Counted from the first letter of the stretch, positions 23,132 through 31,935 are shown. The stretch is 35,527 bases of DNA from Bryobacterales bacterium (GCA_003135055.1 PLDF01000216.1:1-35527), one strand, 5' to 3'. Notes: generated by a model from the sequence alone, not told the origin. Made by a program: numbers and translations.

Positions 23132-25813
23132 TTATGCCGTGTGGATCGCGCCGGAGTCCTCGTCCGCCAGCACCAACCCCGAAGGCAGTTCCTCTCCGAA
23201 GATGCGCCCTAACGCGCTCTCATCCGCTTCTTCGCCTTCAAACAGCGCCAACAGCCGCTCGGCATGCGGCGCCGCCTGCAACTTCACGCGGATGGCCGCG
23301 CGCGTGGGCGCCGGGAGATCTCGCGTCGGGTCGCCGATGCTCCGCCCGATCGCCGCCAGCGCCTCCGCCGCGTTCGCAGCTTTGAGCAGCGCCTCGGCCC
23401 ATCGCGTCGCGGTCGCGGGCGGGACCGCCAGATTGACGGGCCCATAGAATAGCTTGCGCGCGCCCAGCCGCGCCAGGCACCACAGCTCGCTCTCTTTGTA
23501 ATCGCCGGTCTTGACTCGCTTGATGAGCGCTTCGCCCAACTCCGTCTTCGTGCCCACGGGCAGCAGCTCCAGGCTGGACGCGGTGCGCCACATTTCGCGC
23601 AGCAGCGCCGAGTTGATGCGCTGCGGCTTCTTGTTGCCGCGCGGCAGCAGCGATGCCGCCAGGCGCTGATACACATCGGTCTGCTGGTTGCGGTTGAGGC
23701 CGCCGGCGACGCGTCCCCAGAAGATCCACCAATCGATTTCGCACTGCGTCTGGTTGCCGTGAGTGAGGCCCGAAGCGTAGATTTTGCGCGTCTGCTCAAT
23801 GCGGAAATCGTCGCCGGGATAGCCGAAGCCGGGGCGCAGACAGAATCCGCACAGGTTGAGCCAGCGCGCTTCGTAGGCGGGGCTCTTCTTGCGCCCGTCG
23901 GCAATGGCGAGAAACGCGTCGGCCATCTGGCGAATCGCGGCGACCGGCCACGAGTTGCGGCCGAGGCCCATGGTCTGCTCCAGCTTCGACGGCAACTCTT
24001 CCGGCGGGGCGCCACCAGTGCCCGTCGATTTCGCGCCGGGCGAAAACACCGCTCCGATCGACGCCAGCGACAGTTGCAGCGCCTGCTCGCTCACCACTGC
24101 CGCCGCTTTGCGCTCGGCGGGCTGTTGCGCGGCCCGTTTGCGAAGCTCGAATTGCAAGCGCCAGCGATTCTCGCTGATCTTCGATTCGCACCAGGTCTCC
24201 AGCGTGCCGATCTCCGTCAGACGCGCGCCCAGCTTCACCGGAATCAGCCGCTCTTCGGCCTTCTTGCCGAAGCGGATCACGGCGTGAAGCGGCGCGTGGC
24301 CGTGTAGAGAAGCGTCGTCCGCGCTGAATTCCAGGACGTCGCCGAGTTTGTCTTCGGTGCGCGTCAGCGAACTGTATAGGCGGAACGAGACCGGACGATT
24401 GGCCACCAATTGCAACGCGCCGTTGTCCACTTCCACCGACGCGCCTTCCTCGGCGCCGCGCGGGACCAGACAGACGGCGGGGAATTTGCCTTCGCGAGCT
24501 TCGCCGAGACCGATGTAATAAGTCCGCGGCAATCCGCCCCGCACCAGTACGCCGCTGCCCGTGGAACGCACGTAGGAGTAGTACGCGGCGCCGCGCGCAA
24601 CGGCCAAGTCCAGGTCGGTGTTTTCGAAAATCTCCGGCCGCCGCCCGTACCAGCGGCCTACCGCTTCGGCCACGCGCTCGCGCAGAATCTCGGGGATGAA
24701 GAAGCCGCCGTTGAACAGAATCGCGTCCGGCGTTTCGCCCGTTGGTTCCAGGAACGCGTTCAGGTGGCGCGTGATGGCGGCGTCGGAAACGTAGGGCAGG
24801 CCCAGCTCGCGGAAGAGGCTGCGCTTTTCCTCTTTGGGCGCTTCGCCGCGTTCGGTCAAGGGCAGAAAACCTTCGAGCGCCAGCTCCAGCGCCTCTTCAC
24901 GCAGAATCTCGGTCTTCAACGATTTGCCGATCAGCGACGAGCCTGTGCCGAGCACGGTGATCTCGACGCTTTTCAAATTCGGATCGTTGAGCAGCTTCTC
25001 TTTCGCCGCCGAACATTGCCGCCGCAGGCCGCTGCGCTGGCGGATAGTGAGCTGGGCGTTGAGCTTGGTTTCCACCAGCCAGGCGAGCGTGAGATCTAGG
25101 TTGTCGCCGCCCAGCAGCAGGTGCTGGCCTACGGCGGTGCGCGTGAAATTCACCAGGTCGCCTTCGCGCGTGACGCGGATGAGGCTGAAATCGCTGGTGC
25201 CGCCGCCGACGTCGCACACCAGCACCACCTGGCCATCGAACAGTTTCTTGCGCGATTGCGCCAGATTGTTGGCGATCCAGGAATAGAACGCCGCGGCGGG
25301 CTCTTCGAGCAGAGTGAGTCGCTCGATGCCGGCTTCTTTGGCGGCCATCACGGTGAGCTCGCGGGCCTCTTCGTCGAACGACGCGGGGACGGTGAGAACG
25401 ATGTCTTGGTCGGCGAGCGGCGCGCCCTTGGCGCGGTCCCATTCTTCGCGGAACTTGGCGAGATAGCGCGCGGAGACTTCCACCGGCGACAGCACGCGGC
25501 CGGTTTCGGGCGAATCCCAGGGCAGGATTTTGGCGGTGCGGTCGACATCGGGATTCGAGAGCCACGATTTCGCCGAATGCACCAGGCGCGTGGGGACCAG
25601 CGCGCCTTGTTCGCGCGCGTAGGCGCCGACCGGTTCGCCGTCTTCGAGAAACAGGAACGAGGGCAGCGTGCGACGCGCCTCCACGCGGCCGGCCGCCACG
25701 AGTTGCGGCGTTTCGAAGACGTGGACGGGCGGGAACTCGAGGTCTTCGGCCTCACGCTCGTCTATGTAAGCGAGTGCGCAGTTGGTGGTGCCGAGGTCGA
25801 TGCCGATTTTCAT
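23132..25813 (-). CDS. Hsp70-family protein with C-terminal DUF3731 region
   Basis: 893 residues. Actin-like ATPase domain at residues 1 to about 380: MKIGIDLGTTNCALAY, connect motif DIVLTVPASFDEEAREL, phosphate-2 loop DVGGGTSDFSLI (201-212), and AILFNGGFF. A substrate-domain-like beta region follows (VEVDNGALQLVANRPVSFRL), then a long helical C-terminal part (about 590-893) with WPVAAIRQMADAFLAIADGR and WWIFWGRVAGGLNRNQQ, as in DUF3731-bearing Hsp70 proteins. Function unknown. In relatives this gene usually follows a shorter Hsp70 and a DUF2760 gene; here those are 3.7 kb upstream on the same strand. No ribosome site is seen before ATG 25813. Confidence 0.9.
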   Translation of the reverse strand: MKIGIDLGTTNCALAYIDEREAEDLEFPPVHVFETPQLVAAGRVEARRTLPSFLFLEDGEPVGAYAREQGALVPTRLVHSAKSWLSNPDVDRTAKILPWDSPETGRVLSPVEVSARYLAKFREEWDRAKGAPLADQDIVLTVPASFDEEARELTVMAAKEAGIERLTLLEEPAAAFYSWIANNLAQSRKKLFDGQVVLVCDVGGGTSDFSLIRVTREGDLVNFTRTAVGQHLLLGGDNLDLTLAWLVETKLNAQLTIRQRSGLRRQCSAAKEKLLNDPNLKSVEITVLGTGSSLIGKSLKTEILREEALELALEGFLPLTERGEAPKEEKRSLFRELGLPYVSDAAITRHLNAFLEPTGETPDAILFNGGFFIPEILRERVAEAVGRWYGRRPEIFENTDLDLAVARGAAYYSYVRSTGSGVLVRGGLPRTYYIGLGEAREGKFPAVCLVPRGAEEGASVEVDNGALQLVANRPVSFRLYSSLTRTEDKLGDVLEFSADDASLHGHAPLHAVIRFGKKAEERLIPVKLGARLTEIGTLETWCESKISENRWRLQFELRKRAAQQPAERKAAAVVSEQALQLSLASIGAVFSPGAKSTGTGGAPPEELPSKLEQTMGLGRNSWPVAAIRQMADAFLAIADGRKKSPAYEARWLNLCGFCLRPGFGYPGDDFRIEQTRKIYASGLTHGNQTQCEIDWWIFWGRVAGGLNRNQQTDVYQRLAASLLPRGNKKPQRINSALLREMWRTASSLELLPVGTKTELGEALIKRVKTGDYKESELWCLARLGARKLFYGPVNLAVPPATATRWAEALLKAANAAEALAAIGRSIGDPTRDLPAPTRAAIRVKLQAAPHAERLLALFEGEEADESALGRIFGEELPSGLVLADEDSGAIHTA

Positions 25814-25824
25814 GATTTAGGGCC

Positions 25825-25945
25825 GTGGGGCGGACCCCAGGGTCCGCACGGGTCCCCCTGGACCCGTTCTTCGCTAACAGAAACTTCGTGCGCCTGACAG
25901 TAGGCCGGCCGAGGGGCCAGCCGCGGACCAGGGGATCCGCCCCAC
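25825..25945. repeat. 121-bp element with 23-bp inverted ends
   Basis: 25825-25847 (GTGGGGCGGACCCCAGGG then TCCGC) and the complement of 25923-25945 (GTGGGGCGGATCCCCTGG then TCCGC) match at all but a few positions. The enclosed 75 bp has no gene. It could be a MITE or REP pair. It starts 11 nt upstream of the Hsp70 start codon, so it now supplies that gene's leader. Confidence 0.7.
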
Positions 25946-25969
25946 ATTATTTTCAGCGCCACTAAGGTG

Positions 25970-26092
25970 TCATGCCGCAACTTCCACCGTGTCCGCAACC
26001 GCGCTGGGTTTCGGAACGCGAACTCCGCGCCGCTGAAGTCCTTCGACGTGGAACTGAATGGCTTCCACAATCAGTCGGCGCGTGTCTTCCAG
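25970..26092 (-). pseudogene. HicB antitoxin, C-terminal remnant
   Basis: The minus strand reads LEDTRRLIVEAIQFHVEGLQ, then RRGVRVPKPSAVADTVEVAA and stop, the typical C-terminal helix and end of HicB antitoxins. The N-terminal RNase H-like half is missing; the hicA remnant ends 6 nt upstream. A deletion has therefore removed most of the gene. Confidence 0.75.
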
Positions 26093-26098
26093 GGTTCA

Positions 26099-26289
26099 TC
26101 ATTTTTTCCGCCCCGCCTGCCTCATTATCGAGTTTAACGTACCGAGCCCGGTTCGTCGTTTTGATGGCCCGCCACGTTACCGTGCCCGAATCCGGCCTGC
26201 CGTCGTGGACGAATTGACGATGATCGCCGCGAGTGCGGTCCATTTCATCAGTCCCAATGAAGCCGCTTCAGAATATCCCGAACCTTCAT
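26099..26289 (-). pseudogene. HicA toxin, decayed
   Basis: Pieces of a HicA mRNA interferase in successive frames: MKVRDILKRLHWD from ATG 26289, then a TGA stop at 26250-26248; DRTRGDHRQFVHDGRPDSG with the catalytic-region His; VAGHQNDEPGSV; and NSIMRQAGRKK with stop at 26099. At least three small deletions or insertions separate the pieces. Order hicA-hicB and spacing match a standard hicAB locus. Confidence 0.75.
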
Positions 26290-26639
26290 GACTCTTTTCT
26301 GGACGCGGACTTTTCGGGAGTAATCTCCCATAAAGCCGTTTTAAGGGCAAGTTGGATGCGCCGGACGCCCAAAATAGCAATCACTTGAACCCACATACTG
26401 CGAATCCTGGCATCGGTAAAGTTGCGATTCAAGAAATAGCCGGCCACTGCGTCGACCACGTCCGTCGACGGTACGGTCCCGCAATTAATGTGCCGGGGCG
26501 TCGTCGCCGCTCCAGGCCAGATTGATGGCGGGGGTTGCAAAGGACACACACGAACTCAGAGTCTCACTGGCTCCGGAGGCATTCGTTGCAAGGCCCAACC
26601 CGCTACCTGATACAATTGGCGCGATAAAGGAGTCTCACG
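26290..26639. other. Gene-free stretch before the oxidoreductase
   Basis: No supported gene. A minus-strand frame ends in an ATGA overlap with the hicA start but matches nothing I know. A weak plus-strand promoter may lie at TTGCAA (26585-26590) and TACAAT (26610-26615), spacing 19, upstream of the oxidoreductase ribosome site AAAGGAG. Confidence 0.4.
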
Positions 26640-28067
26640 GTGTCTGATCCAAAAACTCGCAGGTTTTTCCTCGGAGCCCTGACCGCAGCGTCCGCAGTTC
26701 GCGTGTGGGGCGCAAATGACAAGGTCAACGTCGGCATCGTGGGCCTCGGGGGCCGCGGCACCAGCCACCTCAATACTTATACCGGTCTGAGCGAGGCTCA
26801 GGTCGTCGCCCTCTGCGACGTCAACCAGGCCGCGCGCGAAAAGGCCCAGGCAACGCTATCGAGGAAGAACCTGGAAAGAGCCGCGGAATTCGAGGATATG
26901 CGCCAGATGTTCGCCGATCCGAAGGTGGAGGCGGTTTCGATCGCGACTCCGAACCACTGGCACGCGCTCTCCGCTATCTGGGCGATGAAGGCGGGCAAGG
27001 ACGTCTACGGCGAAAAGCCCGCCTGCTACAACATCCACGAAGGCATGCGGATGATCCAGGTGCAGGGCGAAACCAAGCGCATCATGCAGGTGGGATCGCA
27101 GCATCGGAGCTGGCCGTTCAAGGTCAAGGCGATCGCTGCGCTCCAACAGGGATTGATCGGCAAGCTCTACATGAGCAAGGCGCTGTGTTACAAGCTGCGT
27201 CCCTCGATCGGCCACACGCCGGATACGCCAACGCCTCCCGGCTTGAATTGGGATCTGTTCCTCGGCCCCGCACCGTTGCGTCCCTTCAACGAGAAGCGTT
27301 TCGCTTATTACTGGCACTGGTTTTGGGATACCGGCAACGGCGACATCGGGAACCAGGGTGTGCACGAAACCGGTATCGCGCGCTGGGCGCTTGGCGATCC
27401 CGCGTGGCCGAAGACGGCCATGGCGTTCGGCGGCAAGTTCGGTATCGATGACGACACAGAGACACCCAACACGCTCACGGCCGGGTTCAATTACGGCGAG
27501 CAGCAGCTCGTCATCGAGGTGCGTGGCAGAATGACCAACGGCGAAGGCGCCCGGCAGGCGCGCGTGGTGACGGCCGGACCGGTGAGTGGCGGCAGCGCAG
27601 CGGCTGGGCAGCGCCCTGCGCAAGGTGCGGCTCCGGCAGCGGCGCCTCCGGCCGCTCCGGCGCCCACGCGGGTGGGACCGGCGAGCAATCCGCTCAACGT
27701 CGCTGTCGGTGACCTCTTCTATGGCAGCGAAGGTTGGGCCGCGATGAGCGACCAGGGCTTCCAGGCGTACAAGGGCGATTCGAGCGAACTGATCATGGAA
27801 GAGCGGCCTGAGCGCGGCGCCGGCGATCCCACGGGCCTCCACATGCGGAATTTCCTAGCCTGTGTGAAATCACGGCGGGAGCAGGATCTTCACGATCCGA
27901 TCGCCAATGCCGTGCCCAGCGCCGATCTTTGTCATCTGGCGAACATCAGCTACCGCGTGGGCCGCGCACTGAAGATCGAGCCCGGTCCGGTCCCGAAGTT
28001 CACGGGCGACGCCGAGGCGACCAAAATGATCACGCGCCCGGTTTATCGGAAGCCCTACGAAGTGTAG
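26640..28067 (+). CDS. Tat-exported Gfo/Idh/MocA-family oxidoreductase
   Basis: 475 residues from GTG 26640, with AAAGGAG 7 nt upstream. The twin-arginine signal TRRFFLGALTAASAV is followed by the NAD(P)-binding motif VGIVGLGGRG (31-40), IATPNHWHAL and the EKP motif (125-127, YGEKPACYN). The C-terminal substrate domain includes GDIGNQGVHETGIARWALG. An Ala/Pro/Gln-rich insertion of about 30 residues (near 312-346) sits in the C-terminal domain. Exported members are abundant in Acidobacteriota and Planctomycetes and act on sugars or glycosides with tightly bound cofactor; substrate unknown. It is the only plus-strand enzyme between the two Hsp70 genes. Confidence 0.9.
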   Translation: MSDPKTRRFFLGALTAASAVRVWGANDKVNVGIVGLGGRGTSHLNTYTGLSEAQVVALCDVNQAAREKAQATLSRKNLERAAEFEDMRQMFADPKVEAVSIATPNHWHALSAIWAMKAGKDVYGEKPACYNIHEGMRMIQVQGETKRIMQVGSQHRSWPFKVKAIAALQQGLIGKLYMSKALCYKLRPSIGHTPDTPTPPGLNWDLFLGPAPLRPFNEKRFAYYWHWFWDTGNGDIGNQGVHETGIARWALGDPAWPKTAMAFGGKFGIDDDTETPNTLTAGFNYGEQQLVIEVRGRMTNGEGARQARVVTAGPVSGGSAAAGQRPAQGAAPAAAPPAAPAPTRVGPASNPLNVAVGDLFYGSEGWAAMSDQGFQAYKGDSSELIMEERPERGAGDPTGLHMRNFLACVKSRREQDLHDPIANAVPSADLCHLANISYRVGRALKIEPGPVPKFTGDAEATKMITRPVYRKPYEV

Positions 28068-28316
28068 CCGAGGGCTGCTGCAACACCGGCTAGAGCTAGA
28101 GCTTCCGCCTTGAGCCCACGAAGCTTCACCTCACCCCACGCTGCTGGCAGACGGGGCGAGTGAACCCATTCCATGCCAGCCGATCACGGGCTGAACCGAA
28201 TCCCGGTCCATTCGGTCCTCATCGATCGCCACAAGGAAGAGAGGGCGCTCATGTCCTCGAACGCCGCTAACTTTTGCCAACGACAGGTCCAGGAGGGTCT
28301 TGCTGGCGGTAAGCGA

Positions 28317-28985
28317 TCACGGAACCGAGATGAATCGCAGGATCTCGCGCATGACGCGGTCGCTTTGATCGGTTTGGAACAGAAACTGAGCGTGAGCGGA
28401 ACCGTCCAGAACGATTAGTTCCTTCGGCTGAGGAGCTTTATCGTACTGTGCACGAATGCCCGGAAGCCTTGGGCCGGCGCCATTGCCGTCGTCCCGCGCG
28501 ACGATGAACAGGGCTCGTGACTTCAGTTTTTCCGCCGAGAGGTTCGGCGCCGCGCCCAGAAATACGATGCGATCAATCTCACCTTGCACGGATTTGATGG
28601 ACGCATCACCGGCAGCTCCGCCGCCAAAGCTGCCCCCGACCACCGACACCGTCTTGACGCCATGCTTTCTCAAGTAGCGAACCGCGGCGAGCACGTCGTT
28701 CTCAAACGGAGCGTCATCTGCTTGGCGGGGACCGCTTGAGCAGCCGAACCCTCGGAAGTCGATCGCCAGGATTCGGAATCCAGCGGACGCCAGGGTGCGG
28801 GCCTGATTTCGCCAGCTCTCCTTGTTGAACCTGCCGCCGTGAGCGAGCACAACGGCGCGGGCGCCTTTGCCGTAGAGATCAGCGCAAATGTGTCCACCAT
28901 CTTGAGTGGAAAATGAGATGGTTTGCTGTGCGCCGACTACCTTGGTCAGCACGATCACGAGGGGCAGGACGCGAAGAGCTGGCAT
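28317..28985 (-). CDS. Exported alpha/beta hydrolase
   Basis: 222 residues from ATG 28985. The signal peptide covers about 1-20 (RVLPLVIVLTKVVGAQQ). Hydrolase elements: oxyanion region VVLAHGGRF, IDFRGFGCS, nucleophile elbow VVGGSFGGGA, acid in FIVARDDGN, and His in LDGSAHAQFLF. A TATAAT box at 28997-28992 lies only 7 nt before the ATG, which implies a leaderless message. An inverted repeat AACGAATC / GATTCGTT (29019-29047) lies just upstream. Substrate cannot be read; dienelactone-hydrolase-like or esterase. Confidence 0.85.
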   Translation of the reverse strand: MPALRVLPLVIVLTKVVGAQQTISFSTQDGGHICADLYGKGARAVVLAHGGRFNKESWRNQARTLASAGFRILAIDFRGFGCSSGPRQADDAPFENDVLAAVRYLRKHGVKTVSVVGGSFGGGAAGDASIKSVQGEIDRIVFLGAAPNLSAEKLKSRALFIVARDDGNGAGPRLPGIRAQYDKAPQPKELIVLDGSAHAQFLFQTDQSDRVMREILRFISVP

Positions 28986-28991
28986 GCGGGA

Positions 28992-28997
28992 ATTATA
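28992..28997 (-). promoter_or_regulatory. -10 box placing the transcript start on the hydrolase ATG
   Basis: Perfect TATAAT at 28997-28992 on the minus strand; the -35 region (TTCATC, 17 bp upstream) is weak. Usual spacing puts the first transcribed base at about 28985, the A of the start codon. Confidence 0.5.
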
Positions 28998-29052
28998 CGC
29001 CGGCTGCGGCAAACGATGAACGAATCACTTCAACGTGGCGATTCGTTGCACT

Positions 29053-29232
29053 TGGGGCGTACTTGGCTTCAGCCCGTTCGATGCACTGCACTTGGCCAGC
29101 GCTGAACGGGGTGGCGCAGATGTTTTCCTTACAACCGACGACGATTTATTGCGTCGCGCGCGCCGAAATCCCGGGCTGCTTCGCATCCGGGTCGAGAACC
29201 CTGTATCGTGGTATGAGGAAACGCAATCATGA
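29053..29232 (+). pseudogene. PIN-domain toxin, C-terminal half only
   Basis: Reads LGFSPFDALHLASAERGGAD, then VFLTTDDDLLRRARR and a C-terminal VENPVSWYEE before TGA. These are the third and fourth acidic-residue regions of a VapC-like PIN nuclease. The first half, with the first catalytic Asp and Glu, is missing; the sequence runs directly into the hydrolase promoter region. Its stop overlaps the next gene's ATG as ATGA, so this was a toxin-antitoxin pair. Confidence 0.75.
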
Positions 29233-29445
29233 TCTCCATCGACAGAATGACTGACGAGGACTTCGAACGGCACGCGTTCGCGATTCTTCAACGAGAATTG
29301 GGTCTGGACGGATTGGGCTCGTTTCCTTCGCCTGAACCGGGCGGGAGGCGCCGATTATACCCGTGACCGGCATCGTTGGCTTGGCGGCGCGACGATTGAC
29401 GACATCATGGCCGAAGTCGAGAGACGTCGCGACCCTGCGCCGTAG
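29229..29445 (+). pseudogene. Partner (antitoxin-like) gene of the PIN remnant, frameshifted
   Basis: ATG 29229 gives MTDEDFERHAFAILQRELGL then DGLG; removing one G from the GGG at 29315-29317 restores ARFLRLNRAGGADYTRD, RHRWLGGATIDDIMAEVE and a TAG at 29443. The intact product would be about 71 residues. Similar small proteins accompany PIN toxins in soil bacteria. Confidence 0.65.
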
Positions 29446-29538
29446 CTCCACCGGACTTTTGGGCCATTGAGTTGGCGCACGTTTAGCCGGGCGTGCCGCC
29501 TTCCGGCGCTGAATCGCGCGCGGGCGAGGATGCTGCCA

Positions 29539-31392
29539 TTACACGCGCTCCCTAACATTGAATTCCAGTTTCCACCTTCGTCCGTCGCGCGCCACGCACC
29601 AAAGTTGCAGCATGCCGGTTTCGGTGACCACGGTTTCAAACGACACAGGCACCACTTCCGGCGCGCCTTCGGTCGCCGCCATAGTGGCTTCCATGGGCGG
29701 CAGCTCTTCCAGGGCGTCGCCGAAATCTTCGATGAGGTCGCCGGGCTCATCGTTCCTGCGGGTCACCGAAGTGAAGAAGCGAAACTCGGCGGGCTGGCCA
29801 GCCACAAGACCGAATTCGCGCCCGGGGATGCGGATACTGGCGCCTTCTTCCATCCCGAACGGCACTACCGTCAAGGCTTTCATAGGCGCGGGAAATCCGG
29901 GGATGGAGGGCATGGCCGATTCCACGCCGATGTAGTACGTGCGCGGGACGCCGCCGCGGATGCGCACGCCGCGGCCGTGCCGCGCCAGACCGTAATACGC
30001 GGCCCCGCGCGAAACGGCGTGCATCAGGTCCTCGCCGCTCAGCGGTTTGACAGGCTGCATGCCCTCTTCGGCAAGCCAGGCATTGAGCGCCGAGAGAATT
30101 CGTTCGCGCACCAACTGCGCGTTCAATACGCCGCCGTTGAACAGCACGTGCGTCGGGCACGCCAAGCCGCTGGGGCCGCGGCGCAGATCGCCCTGGCGCA
30201 GATCTCTATCTTGATGTAGATCTCCGTCCTGCCGAAGAAAGCGCGCCATATGGCGGGTGATGGCGGCGTCGGCGGCATACGGCAGGCCCAGCTCCTGCAC
30301 GCCGCCGCGGCGCTGGCGCGCAGGCATATCGGTGCTGGCAACCACGGGCAGGAAGCCATCGCTCAGCACGCGTTCGATATCTTCGCGGAGCAGCGTGGCC
30401 TTGATGGTTCCGCCCACCAGGCCCGTGCCCTTGCCGAGAATTGTGACCGCCTGCTCCTTCGCCTTCGAGCCCGGCTCCAGCAGTTTCTCCTTAGCCACGC
30501 GGCAGTTGCTCCACAGCGCCTGAAGCTGGCGGCTATCGATGCGCGTGCCTTTTTCGGCGAGACGCTGCGAGACCACGCCGGCAAGTGCCAGATCGATGTT
30601 GTCGCCACCCAGCAGGATGTGCTCGCCTACGGCGACGCGGTTGAGCGACAATTCGCCGTTGCTTTCGGTGACGGCGATGAGCGTGAAATCGGTGGTGCCA
30701 CCGCCGATATCGACGACCAGGATCAGGTCGCCCACTTGCACGCGCTCGCGCCAATCGGCGTGCCGCTCTATCCACGCATAGAACGCGGCCTGCGGCTCTT
30801 CGAGCAGCGTGATGTCGCGATATCCGGCTTGCTTGGAGGCTTCGAGCGTCAGCTCGCGCGCCACGGCGTCGAACGATGCGGGCACGGTTACGAGCACCTG
30901 CTGATCCACGAAGGGCGCTTCCGGCATCTTCGCGTTCCACGCGTCGCGCAGATGCTCCAGGTAGCGGCGGCCGGCTTCCACGGGCGAGATCTTGGCGACG
31001 CCTTCGGGCGCGCGGAACGGGAGCAGCGGCGAGGTGCGGTCCACGCCGGAATGCGAGAGCCATGACTTGGCGGACGACACCATCCGGCCTACATTTTCGA
31101 TGCCGCGCTTTTGCGCCAGGCGGCCGACCACCGCCGGAGGATTCGCGTCCCGATTCGCATCCCAAGGCAGTGCCGTCGATCCGGCGGGAAAATCGGCGGC
31201 GCCGGGCAGGTAGAGGAACGAAGGCAGCAGCGGCTCATCGCGAACTTCGCCGGGGTTCACGAGCTGCGGAATGGCGAGCAGTTGCACGTTGGCGGGCGCG
31301 AAGGGGTCCGCGTCCGCGCGGATTTCCGCGTAGGCCAGCGCGGAGTTGGTTGTGCCCAGGTCGATTCCGATGACGTATTTAGGTGGATTCAT
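29539..31392 (-). CDS. Hsp70-family protein, short form
   Basis: 617 residues. ATPase domain: YVIGIDLGTTNSALAYAE, VLVTVPASFDAVARELTLEA, phosphate-2 loop VDIGGGTTDFTLI, and HVLFNGGVLNAQLV. A short beta region follows, without the long helical C-terminus of the paralogue at 23132-25813. The two share an unusual stretch near residue 80 (SAKSWLS followed by VDRT) that ordinary DnaK lacks, so they form a special pair. It starts 15 nt after the DUF2760 gene stop; no clear ribosome site. Likely a non-canonical chaperone working with DUF2760 and the second Hsp70 protein; target unknown. Confidence 0.92.
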   Translation of the reverse strand: MNPPKYVIGIDLGTTNSALAYAEIRADADPFAPANVQLLAIPQLVNPGEVRDEPLLPSFLYLPGAADFPAGSTALPWDANRDANPPAVVGRLAQKRGIENVGRMVSSAKSWLSHSGVDRTSPLLPFRAPEGVAKISPVEAGRRYLEHLRDAWNAKMPEAPFVDQQVLVTVPASFDAVARELTLEASKQAGYRDITLLEEPQAAFYAWIERHADWRERVQVGDLILVVDIGGGTTDFTLIAVTESNGELSLNRVAVGEHILLGGDNIDLALAGVVSQRLAEKGTRIDSRQLQALWSNCRVAKEKLLEPGSKAKEQAVTILGKGTGLVGGTIKATLLREDIERVLSDGFLPVVASTDMPARQRRGGVQELGLPYAADAAITRHMARFLRQDGDLHQDRDLRQGDLRRGPSGLACPTHVLFNGGVLNAQLVRERILSALNAWLAEEGMQPVKPLSGEDLMHAVSRGAAYYGLARHGRGVRIRGGVPRTYYIGVESAMPSIPGFPAPMKALTVVPFGMEEGASIRIPGREFGLVAGQPAEFRFFTSVTRRNDEPGDLIEDFGDALEELPPMEATMAATEGAPEVVPVSFETVVTETGMLQLWCVARDGRRWKLEFNVRERV

Positions 31393-31407
31393 CGATGGCG
31401 CCCGGGT

Positions 31408-31935
31408 CTACTCGATCTCGATTTCCGCGGGCGCGATGACGGCGGCATCCTGTTTGGCGCCCAGCGCGGGCAGGTCGATCTTCACGGCGCGCCAGCCTTT
31501 GTGCCGCAAAGTACCGCCAGTGGGCGGCTTGGCGGGGACATTGCCCACGAACTTCACCAGGTTGGCATCGGAGGAGGGCGCTTTGGCGAACGTGCCTTCC
31601 ACGCCATCGATCACCGGCTGCAGCGTGACGTAGCGCGCCATGGAATCGCGGCACTGATCGTGCAGCTCTCGCACGGCGGCGCCGATCTGTTCGTCGGCGT
31701 AGGATGTAATGTCTTCCATTAAAAAATCGACCAGGCGCGAATCGCGCTGGAGGATGGCGAGCATTTGCAGTGCCCCATCGGAGACGCGCGCAACAGGCGC
31801 CGGGACTGGCGCGGCGGCCTTGGCGGGCGCCGGCGCGCTCCGCGAAAGGTGCAGCGCGCGCACCACTTCATCGGGCAAAGTGCCTTGGAACAGAAGGGCG
31901 AAGAAGCTGCGAAAGGCTAGAAGGATTCGATTCAA
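31408..31935 (-). CDS. DUF2760 protein of the Hsp70 operon
   Basis: About 175 residues from TTG 31935, which has GGAG 8 nt upstream and gives the usual N-terminus NRILLAFRSFFALLF; longer in-frame extensions lack support. An N-terminal hydrophobic helix and an Ala/Pro linker (about 37-50) precede the conserved domain: ALQMLAILQRDSRLVDFLME, DEQIGAAVRELHDQCRDS and LRHKGWRAVKIDLPALG. The family is nearly always beside these Hsp70 paralogues and its role is unknown. First gene of the unit. Confidence 0.85.
   Translation of the reverse strand: MNRILLAFRSFFALLFQGTLPDEVVRALHLSRSAPAPAKAAAPVPAPVARVSDGALQMLAILQRDSRLVDFLMEDITSYADEQIGAAVRELHDQCRDSMARYVTLQPVIDGVEGTFAKAPSSDANLVKFVGNVPAKPPTGGTLRHKGWRAVKIDLPALGAKQDAAVIAPAEIEIE

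Noticed and set aside
26286-26549. 87-codon minus-strand frame ending in an ATGA overlap with the hicA start
   Set aside because: The overlap looks gene-like but the protein matches nothing, has a poor start and lies before a dead toxin gene.
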